Assembly (NCBI RefSeq): GCF_020103695.1
Contig: NZ_JAHXBF010000055.1
Coordinates: 1-38,355, forward strand
Reading direction: 5' to 3'
Origin: Hyalangium versicolor
GTDB taxonomy: Bacteria > Myxococcota > Myxococcia > Myxococcales > Myxococcaceae
Length of the DNA stretch: 38,355 bases
Of this stretch, positions 23,370 to 34,007 are shown one piece after another. The position numbers and the translations under genes were made by a program. The notes beneath the pieces are model-generated. The model did not search any database, was not told where the DNA came from, and worked only from the letters and a program-made list of their open reading frames with translations. How positions within the stretch are numbered: the stretch's first letter is position 1; each line of letters begins with the position of its first letter.

Positions 23370-24668
23370 ATGGGACCGAACGGCGAGGAGCCGGTCTGTA
23401 GGCAATGGGCGCATTTGCGGCACGGAGTTCTCAGGGGATGGCTGGTGTGGATCCTGGCGCTCCCCGCGCTGCCTGCGATGGCCCAGCAACCCGCCGAGGA
23501 TGCTCCCACGCAGTCTTCGCCCGCGGCCGAGGAGGCCCCCCCCAGCAAGGACGGGCCCACTACCACCGGAAGCCTGGAGGACTTTCTTCAAGAGGAGGTG
23601 CCCCCGGCATCCGTGGGCTCCTTCGGCTACCGGCTCCGTCGGTACGGCATTACGCCCTACATCCACGGGGTGCTCGCCAGCAACCTCCTGCAGTTCAACA
23701 AGCTCGCGGGTGATGCTCCCGCCCGCTATGGCTCCGAGTTGCTGGATGCGCACCTCTACATTGGCGCGGACATCCTCGACGTCGTGGTCCCGGAGGTGTT
23801 CCTCGAGCTCGAGCCGCTTCAGTTCTTCGGCTCCGCCTTCCAGTGGTTGAATGTCCGCTACGCGCAGATCGACTTCCGGCTCCTGCGCGAGCATCTCGTG
23901 ATGCGGACCGGCATCTTCCTGATCCCGTTCGGCACGTACAACACGTACTCCTATCCGCACTTCATCACGCGGCTGCCCGACCGGCCCGGCTTCTTCCAGG
24001 AACTCATCCCCAGTCCTTGGCATGAGGTGGGCGTCCAGTTCTTCGGCGAATGGGAGTACGCGCCGGGCCGGGTGTTGAGCTACGCCTTCTACGTCACCAA
24101 CGGCCGCGTCCAGCCCGATTTCAACGATCCGTCCAATCCGAACGATGACGGCATTGATGAGGGCGGCTCCCTGGCCTTCTTCGGGCCCACCTTCGTCGAG
24201 GACACCAACAACGCGAAGTCGGTCGGAGCGCGTGTCGCCGTCGAAGTCATCAAAGGGCTGAGCATCGGTGCCTCCGCGTATACAGGTGCCTATACGGTGA
24301 ATGGCGCGCGGCAGTTGAGCGAGCTCGGGGTCGACACGAGCTTCCAGCGCGGCCCGCTCTCCGTGGACGTGGAGGCCGCCTACGCCCACCAGCAGATCAC
24401 CGACGGCGCGCTGGACAAGTGGGGCTATGCGGCGGTGGTGGCGTACCGCGCCCACTCGATGCTGGAGCCCCTGGTGGCCGTGGACGAGGTCCGTCTCGAC
24501 GGGCAGCCCCAGAACGATCGCCGGACCTGGTCGGTCGGCTGCGGCTTCTTTCCATTCCCGGACAAGGTTCCCACGGCGGTGGGCCGCGCCGTCTATGGCG
24601 CTACCGTCCATCGCGGAGAGGGAGGGACGGACCACAGGCTCACCGTCGAAGTGGCCGTTGGTTTCTAA
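23370..24668 (+). CDS. Outer-membrane porin-like beta-barrel protein
   Basis: A 432-residue protein with a long signal peptide (LRGWLVWILALPALPAMAQQ, cleavage near residue 38) and a Pro/Glu-rich linker. A beta-strand-rich barrel follows. Segments such as YGITPYIHGVLASNLLQF, LRYAQ-type strands, LVMRTGIFLIPFGTYNTY and the terminal aromatic GF (LTVEVAVGF) resemble phosphate-selective porin O/P-like proteins. It probably forms a barrel in the outer membrane. AGGAG lies upstream of the ATG. It is the first gene of the five-gene operon: the YfiR-like gene begins 12 bp after its stop. This places it where an outer-membrane partner such as YfiB sits in Yfi systems. Confidence 0.75.
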   Translation: MGPNGEEPVCRQWAHLRHGVLRGWLVWILALPALPAMAQQPAEDAPTQSSPAAEEAPPSKDGPTTTGSLEDFLQEEVPPASVGSFGYRLRRYGITPYIHGVLASNLLQFNKLAGDAPARYGSELLDAHLYIGADILDVVVPEVFLELEPLQFFGSAFQWLNVRYAQIDFRLLREHLVMRTGIFLIPFGTYNTYSYPHFITRLPDRPGFFQELIPSPWHEVGVQFFGEWEYAPGRVLSYAFYVTNGRVQPDFNDPSNPNDDGIDEGGSLAFFGPTFVEDTNNAKSVGARVAVEVIKGLSIGASAYTGAYTVNGARQLSELGVDTSFQRGPLSVDVEAAYAHQQITDGALDKWGYAAVVAYRAHSMLEPLVAVDEVRLDGQPQNDRRTWSVGCGFFPFPDKVPTAVGRAVYGATVHRGEGGTDHRLTVEVAVGF

Positions 24669-24680
24669 CGGGGGCTTGCG

Positions 24681-25258
24681 ATGATGAGGCTCCCCCTTCC
24701 TACTGCCACCCTCCTGGTCCTGACGCTGGCCAGTGGCCGTGCCGCCATGGCCGCCGAGGATCTGCCACCTGACCGGCAGGCAGCGCTCATGCTCCGGGTT
24801 CTTCCCTACGATCGGAACCTGCGCGAGCGCGCACCCGAAGCCGTCACGATCGCCGTGCTCTACCGAGAGGGGCGTGCCGAGTCCGAGGCCTACGGGCTCG
24901 ACATGGCCGCTGCGCTCCAGGACGCCGCGCGCGGAGCGCAGATCCGGGGCCTGCCCGTGCGAATCGTCAGCATTCCCTATGCCTCACCTGAGGCGCTCGA
25001 GGCCGCCGTCTCGCGCTCCCAGGTGACGGCTGTCTACTTCTGCCCGGGGCTCACCGATGCCGAGGAGTCCATCCTGGGCGTCACCCAGCGCTACAAGGTC
25101 CTGTCTTTCTCCGGGCGCGAGAGCGATGTCCGCCAGGGTCTGAGCATCGGGCTGCTGCGACGGGGCTCGAAGGCGGGGCTGCTGGTGAACCTCCGAGCGG
25201 CCATTGCCGAGGGGGCCGAGCTGCAGCCCGAGATGCTCGCGGTCAGCGAGGTGCTGCG

Positions 25259-25262
<4 letters not shown>
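24681..25262 (+). CDS. YfiR-like (DUF4154) periplasmic protein
   Basis: A 193-residue protein with a signal peptide (residues 1-24, ending GRAAMA). The mature sequence has the DUF4154 pattern: LMLRVLPYDRNLRERAPEAV, IAVLYREGRAES, a GLPVRIVSI strand, VTAVYFCPGL, VLSFSGRES...VRQGLSIGL, and LLVNLRAAIAEGAELQPEML. YfiR of Pseudomonas represses the diguanylate cyclase YfiN through its periplasmic domain. The usual YfiR cysteine pairs are not seen; only one Cys is present in the mature chain. It overlaps the kinase gene by ATGA (25259-25262), so the two are translated together and probably interact in the periplasm. Confidence 0.8.
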
Positions 25263-26769
<1,507 letters not shown>

Positions 26770-26773
<4 letters not shown>

Positions 26774-27159
26774 CGATTCCGGCGGGCACGAGCATCCTGG
26801 TCGCGGATGACGAGCAGGGTATTCGCGACCTCTTCCAGTTCACCCTGGAGCCGCTGGGCGTCGAACTCGTCATGGCCGTCGATGGATGGGAAGCGTTCCA
26901 GATCATCCAGACGCGGAGCTTCGATCTCGTCATCCTGGACGTCCACATGCCCCGGCTGAGCGGCCCTGAACTGCTCGAGAAGATCCGCGAACTGCGGCCG
27001 GAGCAGAAGGTCCTCGTCGTGAGCAGCAGCTCGGATGCCTCGCATTCCTTCGAGGAGCGTGTCACCGCTTCGGGTGCTGCCATCTGCCTGTTCAAGCCGG
27101 TCGAGCTGGATGTGCTGCTCGGCACCATCGAGCGCACGCTCTCCGGAGAGTCTCCATGA
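26770..27159 (+). CDS. Single-domain response regulator (CheY-like)
   Basis: A 129-residue receiver domain without an output domain. Acidic pair Asp13/Asp14 (VADDEQG), phosphoacceptor Asp57 (VILDVHMP), Ser at the switch position (VVSSSSDAS) and Lys109 (LFKPVE) are all present. It should be phosphorylated by the kinase encoded just upstream, whose stop it overlaps (ATGA). It could pass phosphate on to the REC-GAF-HisKA protein downstream, with which it also shares an ATGA overlap (27156-27159). With no DNA-binding domain, it acts through protein contact. Confidence 0.92.
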
Positions 27160-28868
27160 CCATTCGTGCCGCTGTCCTTGTCATCGATGATGAGCCGGGC
27201 ATCCGCGACATGCTCATGTACGAGCTCTCGCAGGAGGGCTTCGACGTGGAGACGGCCGAGAACGGCCTGGCCGCGGTCGAGGCCGTGAAGCGCCGCAAGT
27301 TCGATCTGGCCGTCACCGATCTGAAGATGCCGGGGATGGATGGCGTGCAGACCCTGGAGGCGCTGCGCGCGCTGGATCCGGACATCGAGGTGATCGTCGC
27401 CACGGGCTACGCGAGCGTGGAGACGGCCGTCGCCTGCATGAAGCGTGGCGCCTACGACTACATCCAGAAGCCCTATGATCCGGCGGAGCTGACGCTCCTG
27501 CTGGAGCGGGCGAGCCAGAAGAACCACCTGCAGAGCGTGGTGGCCCTCTACGAGGCGAGCCGCGCGCTGCTGGCCACGCTGAAGCACTCGGACCTGGTGC
27601 GGCTTGTGGTGACGCAGGCCCAGCGGGTGCTGCGCGCCGATGACATCGGGCTTCTGCTGAACAGGGCGGACAGTAAGGACTTCGACATCCACCGGATGAC
27701 GGAGGCTTCGCTCCCATCCGCGGAGCTGCTCACGGAGCTGGCGCGGAGGGTGAGCGCCTCCGGGACGGCGCTTCGGCTGCCGTCTCCGATGATGCCCATG
27801 GTCACGTCCTCGCGGGAGGGAGACTCCTACGCCTTCGCGCTCGTGTATCCGTTGGTTGCCCGCGACCGCCACCTGGGAGCCCTGGTGGCGCTGCGCCGCT
27901 CGCACTCCCAGGAGTTCTCCGTGTCCGAGCTCCAGCGCGGCACGGTGTTCGCCAGCCAGCTGGCCGTCTCCCTGGACAACGCGCGCCTGTATGACGAGCT
28001 GGCCCAGAAGATCTCCGAGCTCATGGCGACGCGCGAGCAGCTCGTCCACACCGAGAAGCTGGCCCTGGCAGGCAAGCTGGCCGGGGCCGTGGCCCACGAG
28101 GTCAACAACCCGCTGGCCTACGTGTGGGCGAACCTCGATGCCCTGCGCAACTACTCCACCGTGATGGGCGACCTGTGGCTCTCGGCCAAGGGCGCCGCGC
28201 AGTACCTGCGAAGCCTGGGCACTCCCGAGGCTCAGGTGCATGCCCTCGGTCTGGCCGGGGAGGGACAGGACGCATCGCGGAAGGATCGGCTCGTCCAGGA
28301 GATCGCCGAGGTCATCGACGAGACGTTGGATGGCGTCAAGCGCATCGCCGAACTCGTCGCGGGGTTCTCCAACCTTGCTTCCTCTCGCGAGGCCGCGTTT
28401 CCGGAGCAGGTCGACGTCAATGACGTGCTCCGCGAGTGTGTGGAGGCGCTCCCAGGTCAGGAGCGCCAGCACCTGCGTCAGCTCAGCATCGAGGCTCAGC
28501 CGTGCACGGCGCTGCTCTCGCGAGAGGATCTTCGCTCGGCCCTGCTCAACCTGCTGGCATTCCTCTGTGCGCCGGATCGCCAGCGGACGCAGAGCCAGGG
28601 AGCGCTGCGGGTTCGGACGACGTGGGAGGGCACGCAACCGGCGGTCATCTTCCAGGACGAGACCCTGACGCTGACGGAGGCCGAGCGCCACGGCATCTTC
28701 GATCCGCGCGTGGAGCTGGATCGCGAGGGCCGGACGATGCGCCTCAACCTCGCTTTGGCGTTGTCCTACCAGGTGCTGCGGCGCGGTGGCGCCGAAGTGT
28801 CCACCGCCCAGGAGCCAGGTCAGGGGCTTACGCTTCGGGTGCTCCTGCCGCCCGTGGGCGGGAAGTAG
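27156..28868 (+). CDS. REC-GAF-HisKA signalling protein with a degenerate ATPase domain
   Basis: A 570-residue cytoplasmic protein. REC (1-120) has Asp55 (VTDLKMPG), Thr83 (VATGY) and Lys105 (IQKPYDP). A GAF-like domain spans about 125-275. HisKA is typical, with His314 in GAVAHEVNNPL. The C-terminal domain (about 440-565) is where the kinase ATPase should be. However, the N-box reads LLNLLAFLCAP, without the second Asn. The DxGxG motif is replaced by FQDETLTLTE. The GxGLGL motif is absent (TMRLNLALALS). It therefore probably cannot bind ATP, though His314 could still be phosphorylated by another kinase. It overlaps the response regulator gene (ATGA) and is the last gene of the operon. Confidence 0.85.
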   Translation: MTIRAAVLVIDDEPGIRDMLMYELSQEGFDVETAENGLAAVEAVKRRKFDLAVTDLKMPGMDGVQTLEALRALDPDIEVIVATGYASVETAVACMKRGAYDYIQKPYDPAELTLLLERASQKNHLQSVVALYEASRALLATLKHSDLVRLVVTQAQRVLRADDIGLLLNRADSKDFDIHRMTEASLPSAELLTELARRVSASGTALRLPSPMMPMVTSSREGDSYAFALVYPLVARDRHLGALVALRRSHSQEFSVSELQRGTVFASQLAVSLDNARLYDELAQKISELMATREQLVHTEKLALAGKLAGAVAHEVNNPLAYVWANLDALRNYSTVMGDLWLSAKGAAQYLRSLGTPEAQVHALGLAGEGQDASRKDRLVQEIAEVIDETLDGVKRIAELVAGFSNLASSREAAFPEQVDVNDVLRECVEALPGQERQHLRQLSIEAQPCTALLSREDLRSALLNLLAFLCAPDRQRTQSQGALRVRTTWEGTQPAVIFQDETLTLTEAERHGIFDPRVELDREGRTMRLNLALALSYQVLRRGGAEVSTAQEPGQGLTLRVLLPPVGGK

Positions 28869-28886
28869 CGGGACTGTTGGCGGGTG

Positions 28887-29474
28887 TCACGGCGTCGGCC
28901 GGTCGAAGAACGAGAACCCGGCCTCACGCAGCATGCGCACCACGGTGAGCATGGGCAGCCCCTGGACGTTGGTGCGATCTCCCTCGAGCCGTGCCAGCAG
29001 CGCCTGCCCGGCGCCCTCGACGCGGTAGCTGCCGGCGCACCCCTGCCACTCGCCCAGGTCCAGGTACCGCTCCAGCTCCTCCGCCGCGAGCGGGTAGAAG
29101 GTGAGCCGGGACACTTCCAACGCCTCGGAGATGTGGCCACCGGGACCGACCAGACACACGCCGGTGCAGATGTCGTGGGTGTGTCCGAGAAGCTTGCCCA
29201 ATTGACGCCGCGCGGCGTCACGATCCGCGGGCTTGGCGAGCACCTCGCTCTCGACCTGGACGAGCTGGTCCGCGCCGATGACCCAGGCCTCCGGGTGACG
29301 GGCGTGGACGGCACGGGCCTTGCGCGCGGCGAGCACCTGCACCGCCTCGCGGGCCGAGAGGGAAGGGGACACGTCCTCGTCCACTCCGGGAGCCTCGGCC
29401 TGATAGGGCAGGCCCAGTCCATCCATCAGGGCACGGCGGGCGCTCGAGGTCGACGCGAGAATGAGGGCTCTCAT
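28887..29474 (-). CDS. Maf/YhdE-family nucleotide pyrophosphatase
   Basis: A 195-residue protein with the Maf signature at its start (MRALILASTSSARRALMDGL). GVDEDVSPSLSAREAV, VIGADQLVQVE with the acidic active-site residue, and GCAGSYRVEGAGQALL with EGDRTNVQGLPM follow. Maf proteins hydrolyse nucleoside triphosphates (dTTP/UTP or m7GTP depending on subgroup) to monophosphates and help house-clean the nucleotide pool. The residues distinguishing the subgroups are not sure by eye, so I give no symbol. ATG 29474 is the family start; longer frames lack conservation. It converges with the REC-GAF gene (18-bp gap) and is divergent from the TPR-zincin gene. Confidence 0.88.
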   Translation of the reverse strand: MRALILASTSSARRALMDGLGLPYQAEAPGVDEDVSPSLSAREAVQVLAARKARAVHARHPEAWVIGADQLVQVESEVLAKPADRDAARRQLGKLLGHTHDICTGVCLVGPGGHISEALEVSRLTFYPLAAEELERYLDLGEWQGCAGSYRVEGAGQALLARLEGDRTNVQGLPMLTVVRMLREAGFSFFDRPTP

Positions 29475-29586
29475 GGGAGCGCACCCTACGACGGACCCGA
29501 GCCGCCCGGCACCTGCGCTTCCAACCCAGGCAGGCAGGCGTGACGATTCTTCCCGTGCCGAGAGGGATGCCGTACCCTGCGGCGCC

Positions 29587-30810
29587 ATGTCGCGGCGCGG
29601 TCTGCTCGCTGTCTTCCTGCTGCTCGGTGCCTGTCAGCGGAGCTCTTCGGAGCCTCCTCGGACGGCGTCTGTCCTGGATGCCGGGGTGGCCGCTGTCGCG
29701 CCGGTGACGGCCTCCCCCCCGGCGACCCAGGCCAAGCCCGACGCGTCCACGGCGGCCGTCACCGCGCTCTCCGTCTGCCACTCGGAGGGGAAGTCTCCGC
29801 TCGAGGCGGCGCGCCACTACTACGACGACGAGCGTTATGAGGAGGCCCTCTCCTGCGCGGCCCAGGCCGCCGCCCTGGAGCCCGACAACGCCGAGGCCCA
29901 CGCCGAGCGCGGCATGGCGCTGTCCGCGCTGGACCGGGTGCCGGAGGCGCAGATGGCCTTCGCCCGGGCGCTCGCGATCGATCCAGACTCGCCGGATGGT
30001 CTGCTGGGTGCGGCGCACCTGTACGCGGTGGATCTGCCCTCCTCGCGCGAGCGGGATGAGTTGGGGCTGCTCTACTCCGAGCGGGGCCTGGCCAAGCCGG
30101 GCATGGTGCCGGACATGGTGGTGCAGTTCGCCCTCATCTCGGCCATGGCCTTCAATGATCTCGGCCAGGCGGACGAGGCCCTGGCTCGCGCGGCCATCGT
30201 CCTGGCGCACGAGCCCAACAACCGAGAGGCCACGTACGAGCGGGCCCTGGCGCTCTTCGAGCTGTGCCGCTTCTCGGAGGCGAAGGCCGCGTTCTCCGCG
30301 CTGCTGAGTGATCCGGAGCATGGGGCGCACGCGCACCAGCATGTGGGGCTGCTGCTCGAGCGCGAGGGCAAGTGGAAGCAGGCACAGGTCCACTTCGACA
30401 AAGCCCGCGAGCTGGCGCCCGAAGACTTCCCCGTGCCGCCCCTGCCCAGCGAGGCCGACTTCCGTACCCAGGTGGCAAACGCCGTGGCGGCGCTGCCCGA
30501 GGACATGCGCAAGGACCTGGAAGGCATCCCCGTCGCCGCCGAGGAGATCCCCGTGGATGATGATCTCCTGTCGGGGGAGCCGCCGCTGTCGCCGACGATC
30601 CTGGGGCTCTTCCGGGGCCCGCCGCTGGGCGAACCGTGCGACGGCTCGGAGACACCTTGCCGCTCGGTGGTGCTCTACCGGAGAAACCTCGCGCGCGCTG
30701 TGCGCACCCCGCAGGAACTGCTGGAGCAGATCCAGGTGACGCTGCTGCACGAGGTGGGGCACCTGCGCGGCGAGGACGACGAGGAACTGGCCGCACGCGG
30801 CCTGGAGTGA
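29587..30810 (+). CDS. Lipoprotein with TPR repeats and a C-terminal zincin-like metallopeptidase domain
   Basis: A 407-residue protein. The signal sequence MSRRGLLAVFLLLGAC ends in a lipobox, followed by an Ala/Pro/Thr linker. Residues 70-300 are TPR repeats (EDALSCAAQAAALEPDNAEA-like and QAQVHFDKARELAPED). The last 80 residues, AEEIPVDDDLLSGEPPLSPT to HEVGHLRGEDDEELAARGLE, match the short zincin-like family with HExxH (from residue 388), in which Asp/Glu residues follow the second His. This short type normally occurs as a stand-alone cytoplasmic protein of about 130 residues. Here it is fused behind TPRs in a lipoprotein. Whether it is proteolytic is unproven. The RlmI-like gene starts 3 nt after the stop. 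Confidence 0.8.
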   Translation: MSRRGLLAVFLLLGACQRSSSEPPRTASVLDAGVAAVAPVTASPPATQAKPDASTAAVTALSVCHSEGKSPLEAARHYYDDERYEEALSCAAQAAALEPDNAEAHAERGMALSALDRVPEAQMAFARALAIDPDSPDGLLGAAHLYAVDLPSSRERDELGLLYSERGLAKPGMVPDMVVQFALISAMAFNDLGQADEALARAAIVLAHEPNNREATYERALALFELCRFSEAKAAFSALLSDPEHGAHAHQHVGLLLEREGKWKQAQVHFDKARELAPEDFPVPPLPSEADFRTQVANAVAALPEDMRKDLEGIPVAAEEIPVDDDLLSGEPPLSPTILGLFRGPPLGEPCDGSETPCRSVVLYRRNLARAVRTPQELLEQIQVTLLHEVGHLRGEDDEELAARGLE

Positions 30811-30812
30811 CC

Positions 30813-31997
30813 ATGGCCACCCGAGCCCTCCCCATCGCACGTGTGAGCCTCAAGGGCGCCAAGAGCCTGCGCCGAGGCAATCCCTGGCTCTACCGCACCG
30901 AGCTGACCGAGCCTCCCAACGTGGAGGCTCGCGGAGCGGTGGTGGCGGTGGTGGATCCGCAAGGCAACCCCATTGGCCAGGCCTTCTACGCGCAGCGCTC
31001 TCCGCTGGCGTTGCGCCTGCTCACGCGCCGTCCGCCCACCGAAGAGCCGGTGGACGAGGCCTTCTTCCGCCACCGCCTGGACGCCGCCCTGGCGCGCCGC
31101 GCCCCGTTGAAGCACCGGGATGGGCTGCGGCTGGTGCATGGCGAGGCGGATCTGCTGCCGGGCCTCTTCGTGGACCGCTATGGCGCGGGACTGACGGTGC
31201 AGACCCTCTCGGAGGGGATGGACGCCCGGAAGGAATTACTGGCGAGGATGCTGGTGGAGCGGACGGGCGCCACGCACGTGGTGTGCCGGGATGATGCCTC
31301 CGGCCGGGACTTCGAGGGCCTGAAGCGCGAGGTGACGCTGCTGCACGGCACGGGCGAGGCGCGCTTCACCTACCACGAGGGTGAGAACCGCTTCGAAGTG
31401 GACCTGCTGGGCGACATGAAGACGGGCGCCTTCCTGGACCAGGTGGACAACCACCTGCGCGCCGGAGAGCTGGCCCGCGGCGAAGCGCTGGATCTCTTCA
31501 GCTACCACGGGGGCTTCGCACTGGCGCTCAGCCGCACGTGCGACACGGTGCTCGCGGTGGAGCAGGACGCGAAGGCGGCCGAGCGGGCCCGCGAGAACGC
31601 CGCGCGCAACGGGCGCACCAACGTGACGGTGGACAACGCCAACGCCTTCGATGTGCTGCGGCGCTTCGCTGACTCGGGCCGCCGCTTCGACACGGTGGTG
31701 CTGGATCCTCCCGGCCTGGCCAAGCGCCGCGAGGGTCTGTCCACCGCGTTGCGCGCCTACCACGAGCTGAACCTGCGCGCCCTGAAGTGCCTGAAGCCGG
31801 AGGGGTTGCTCGTCACCTGCTCCTGCTCGGGGAAGCTGGGGCGCGAGGCCTTCGAGGAGATGGTGCTCTCCGCGGCAGAGGACGCTCGCCGTCCGGTGCA
31901 GATCCTCGAGCGGCGCGGAGCAGGGCTGGATCACCCGGTGCTCGCGGGCCTGCTGGAGACAGAGTACCTCAAGGCGCTCTACGTGCGCGCCCTGTGA
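30813..31997 (+). CDS. RlmI-like class I SAM-dependent 23S rRNA methyltransferase
   Basis: A 394-residue protein. The N-terminal PUA domain is ARVSLKGAKSLRRGNPWLYR, then ARGAVVAVVDPQGNPIGQAF. A central domain with LRLVHGEADLLPGLFVDRYG is typical of RlmI/YccW. The methyltransferase fold has the SAM motif LDLFSYHGGFALALSR, the acid loop VEQDAKAAERARENA, DPPGLAKRREGL and TCSCSGKLG. RlmI methylates C1962 of 23S rRNA. ATG 30813 begins 3 nt after the previous stop, so it is in the same operon as the TPR-zincin gene; longer starts run back into that gene and are unlikely. Confidence in the exact target position is lower than in the family. Confidence 0.9.
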   Translation: MATRALPIARVSLKGAKSLRRGNPWLYRTELTEPPNVEARGAVVAVVDPQGNPIGQAFYAQRSPLALRLLTRRPPTEEPVDEAFFRHRLDAALARRAPLKHRDGLRLVHGEADLLPGLFVDRYGAGLTVQTLSEGMDARKELLARMLVERTGATHVVCRDDASGRDFEGLKREVTLLHGTGEARFTYHEGENRFEVDLLGDMKTGAFLDQVDNHLRAGELARGEALDLFSYHGGFALALSRTCDTVLAVEQDAKAAERARENAARNGRTNVTVDNANAFDVLRRFADSGRRFDTVVLDPPGLAKRREGLSTALRAYHELNLRALKCLKPEGLLVTCSCSGKLGREAFEEMVLSAAEDARRPVQILERRGAGLDHPVLAGLLETEYLKALYVRAL

Positions 31998-32003
31998 GCC
32001 GGC

Positions 32004-33875
32004 TCACGGCTCTCGCTTGGTGGGCAGGGTGACTTCGAAGGTGGAGCCCTGGCCCTGCTGGCTCTCGACGCGGATCCGGCCTCCGAGCGCATCGATGATC
32101 TGCTTGCAGATCCACAGCCCCACGCCGAATCCGCTGTAGTTCCGGCCCGGGACAGCGCGCTCGAACCGCTCGAAGATCCGAGCCTGGTCCTCGGGCGGGA
32201 TGCCGATGCCTCGGTCCCGTACGCTCAAGAAGACCCAGGTGCTATCGGCCGTGAGGGTGACGTCGATGGGCCCGCCCGCGCCGTACTTGAGCGCGTTGCT
32301 CAGGAGGTTGGAGAGCACCTGGTCCAGCCTCGCCCGGTCCCAGTGCCCTCGCACTCGGCTCTCGGCATATATCGTCAGTGGACTCTGGGCGCGCGTGGCC
32401 TCCTCGGCCATCCGCTCGCAGACCTCGCGCGCGAGCTCGTGGAGATCCACCTCCTCGAGCCGGAGCGCGAGCTTGCCGGCCGTGAGCCGCGAGAGATCCA
32501 ACAGATCGGTGACCAGCGCCTCCAGGCGCTTGACCTGGCGCGCCACGGCATCGGCCTTGGCGATGAGCTGGGGCTTGTTGTCCTCGGCCTCCGGCGGGCG
32601 GCTCAGGTTCCGCTGAAGGGACTGGATCTGAAGCTTCATCGCGGCCAGCGGGGTGCGCAGCTCATGCGCGGCCACCGACAGGAACTCATCCCGCTGCGCG
32701 ACGGCCTTCTGCGCGCGGGTGTAGAGCCGCGAGCGCTCGAGCGCCTGCGCGCACTGGGCCACCATGGTGGACATGAGCGCGCGCTCCTCCTCCTCGAACG
32801 GACGAGGCGTCGCGAAGCGGACCCAGAGCACGCCCAACACCTCGCCGCGCGCCAGCAGGGGCAGCGCCGCCGCGGCCTCGTACCCCGCCTCGGAGGCACT
32901 GGCGAGCAGCTCGGGAAACTGCGCGCCGTAGCTGATGAGATCCGAGAAGAAGAACGGTTTTCTCTCTCGGTAGGAGATGGCGACCGGGTTGTTCGCCGTG
33001 ACGGGGAGGACCTGGAAGGCCTTGACCACGTGGGGCACGTGGGTGTGACCGATATAGGAGCGGATGTGCAGCTCGGTCCGCGACTCGTTCGGCAGCACGA
33101 GCGAGCCGGCGACGCCCTCCATGGCTCCCACGGCGAGGTGAGCGACGACCGAGGACACCTCCTCGGGGGTGGCCGCGCTCGAGAGCGCCGCGGTGACCTG
33201 TTGCAGCCTTGCCGTGCGAGAGGCGGCCTCGGCCAGCCTCCGGCGATCGTCTCCGTGCTCGAGCTGGATCCGCGCGCTGTCCAGCGCCATCGCCGTGCAG
33301 TCCGCGATCGCTTCGACCAGCTCCCGATCCGCAGGGGTGTAGGGCGGGCTGCCAGGATCGCGGGTGAGCCAGAAGGCCCCATGGACCCGGCTTCGGCCCG
33401 CCAGGGGGACCACCAGCATGCTGCGCACCCCCACCTGATCCAGATAGGGCTTGTACTCGGGGAGCGTGGTGGCATCCAGGATCGCGGCATCGACATCCGC
33501 CAAGAAGAGGGACTTGCCCGAGGCCATGACGCTGCCCGTGAACCCCTCCCCGACGCGCAGCTTCCGCGCCTGGTTGAGTTGCTCCAGCAGCAGGCGCCGC
33601 GCCGGATCCCGGTGCCGGATGGTGACGGGCTCGAGCGAGGTGTTGTCGTCCAGCAGGAGGAATGCGGCGCAGCCATCCCCGAGCACCGAGACGAGGTGGG
33701 CGCAGACCGTGTCGAAGACGAGATCGAGATCCGTCCTGGCCTCGGCCAACTGGCGCGAGAGATTGACCAGGATGCGGAGGCGTGCCGCCGCTTCCAGCAC
33801 GGGCGGGCCGTGCGCGGAACTGCCCTCCGCGGAGATGCTGCCGCGCCCGTGCGGAAGGGGCATGCCAGTGCTCAT
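32004..33875 (-). CDS. Cytoplasmic histidine kinase with two GAF domains
   Basis: A 623-residue protein without membrane spans. GAF1 is about 35-200 (including VGEGFTGSVMASGKSLFLAD, the NKxD-like region), and GAF2 about 225-385 (LLARGEVLGVLWVRF). The HisKA phosphoacceptor is His404 (VAAHELRTPL). The ATPase domain has the N-box NLLSNALKYG, DRGIGIP (Asp554), ERFERAVPGRNYSGFGVGL and a glycine box GFGVGL, where the usual L is V. GAF domains typically sense small ligands or redox state. A TTG at 33914 in the same frame is possible, but ATG 33875 is more standard. No response regulator gene is adjacent, so it is an orphan kinase. It converges with the RlmI-like gene. Confidence 0.88.
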   Translation of the reverse strand: MSTGMPLPHGRGSISAEGSSAHGPPVLEAAARLRILVNLSRQLAEARTDLDLVFDTVCAHLVSVLGDGCAAFLLLDDNTSLEPVTIRHRDPARRLLLEQLNQARKLRVGEGFTGSVMASGKSLFLADVDAAILDATTLPEYKPYLDQVGVRSMLVVPLAGRSRVHGAFWLTRDPGSPPYTPADRELVEAIADCTAMALDSARIQLEHGDDRRRLAEAASRTARLQQVTAALSSAATPEEVSSVVAHLAVGAMEGVAGSLVLPNESRTELHIRSYIGHTHVPHVVKAFQVLPVTANNPVAISYRERKPFFFSDLISYGAQFPELLASASEAGYEAAAALPLLARGEVLGVLWVRFATPRPFEEEERALMSTMVAQCAQALERSRLYTRAQKAVAQRDEFLSVAAHELRTPLAAMKLQIQSLQRNLSRPPEAEDNKPQLIAKADAVARQVKRLEALVTDLLDLSRLTAGKLALRLEEVDLHELAREVCERMAEEATRAQSPLTIYAESRVRGHWDRARLDQVLSNLLSNALKYGAGGPIDVTLTADSTWVFLSVRDRGIGIPPEDQARIFERFERAVPGRNYSGFGVGLWICKQIIDALGGRIRVESQQGQGSTFEVTLPTKREP

Positions 33876-34007
33876 GGAGGACTCGGGAAGGTGGACGAGC
33901 CTCCGGGGTAACAAAAATGCATGCAGCGGACAAGCCGTGGAACTGCCGGCAGTCCGCTGCTGGAACCTTGGCGAGCCACCCTCAGGCGCCCGCCACCCTG
34001 CCCGGGC

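Noticed and set aside
32343..33911. 522-residue plus-strand frame opposite the double-GAF kinase
   Set aside because: It is repetitive Arg/Gly/Leu sequence without a domain, while the minus strand has His404 and an intact ATPase domain.
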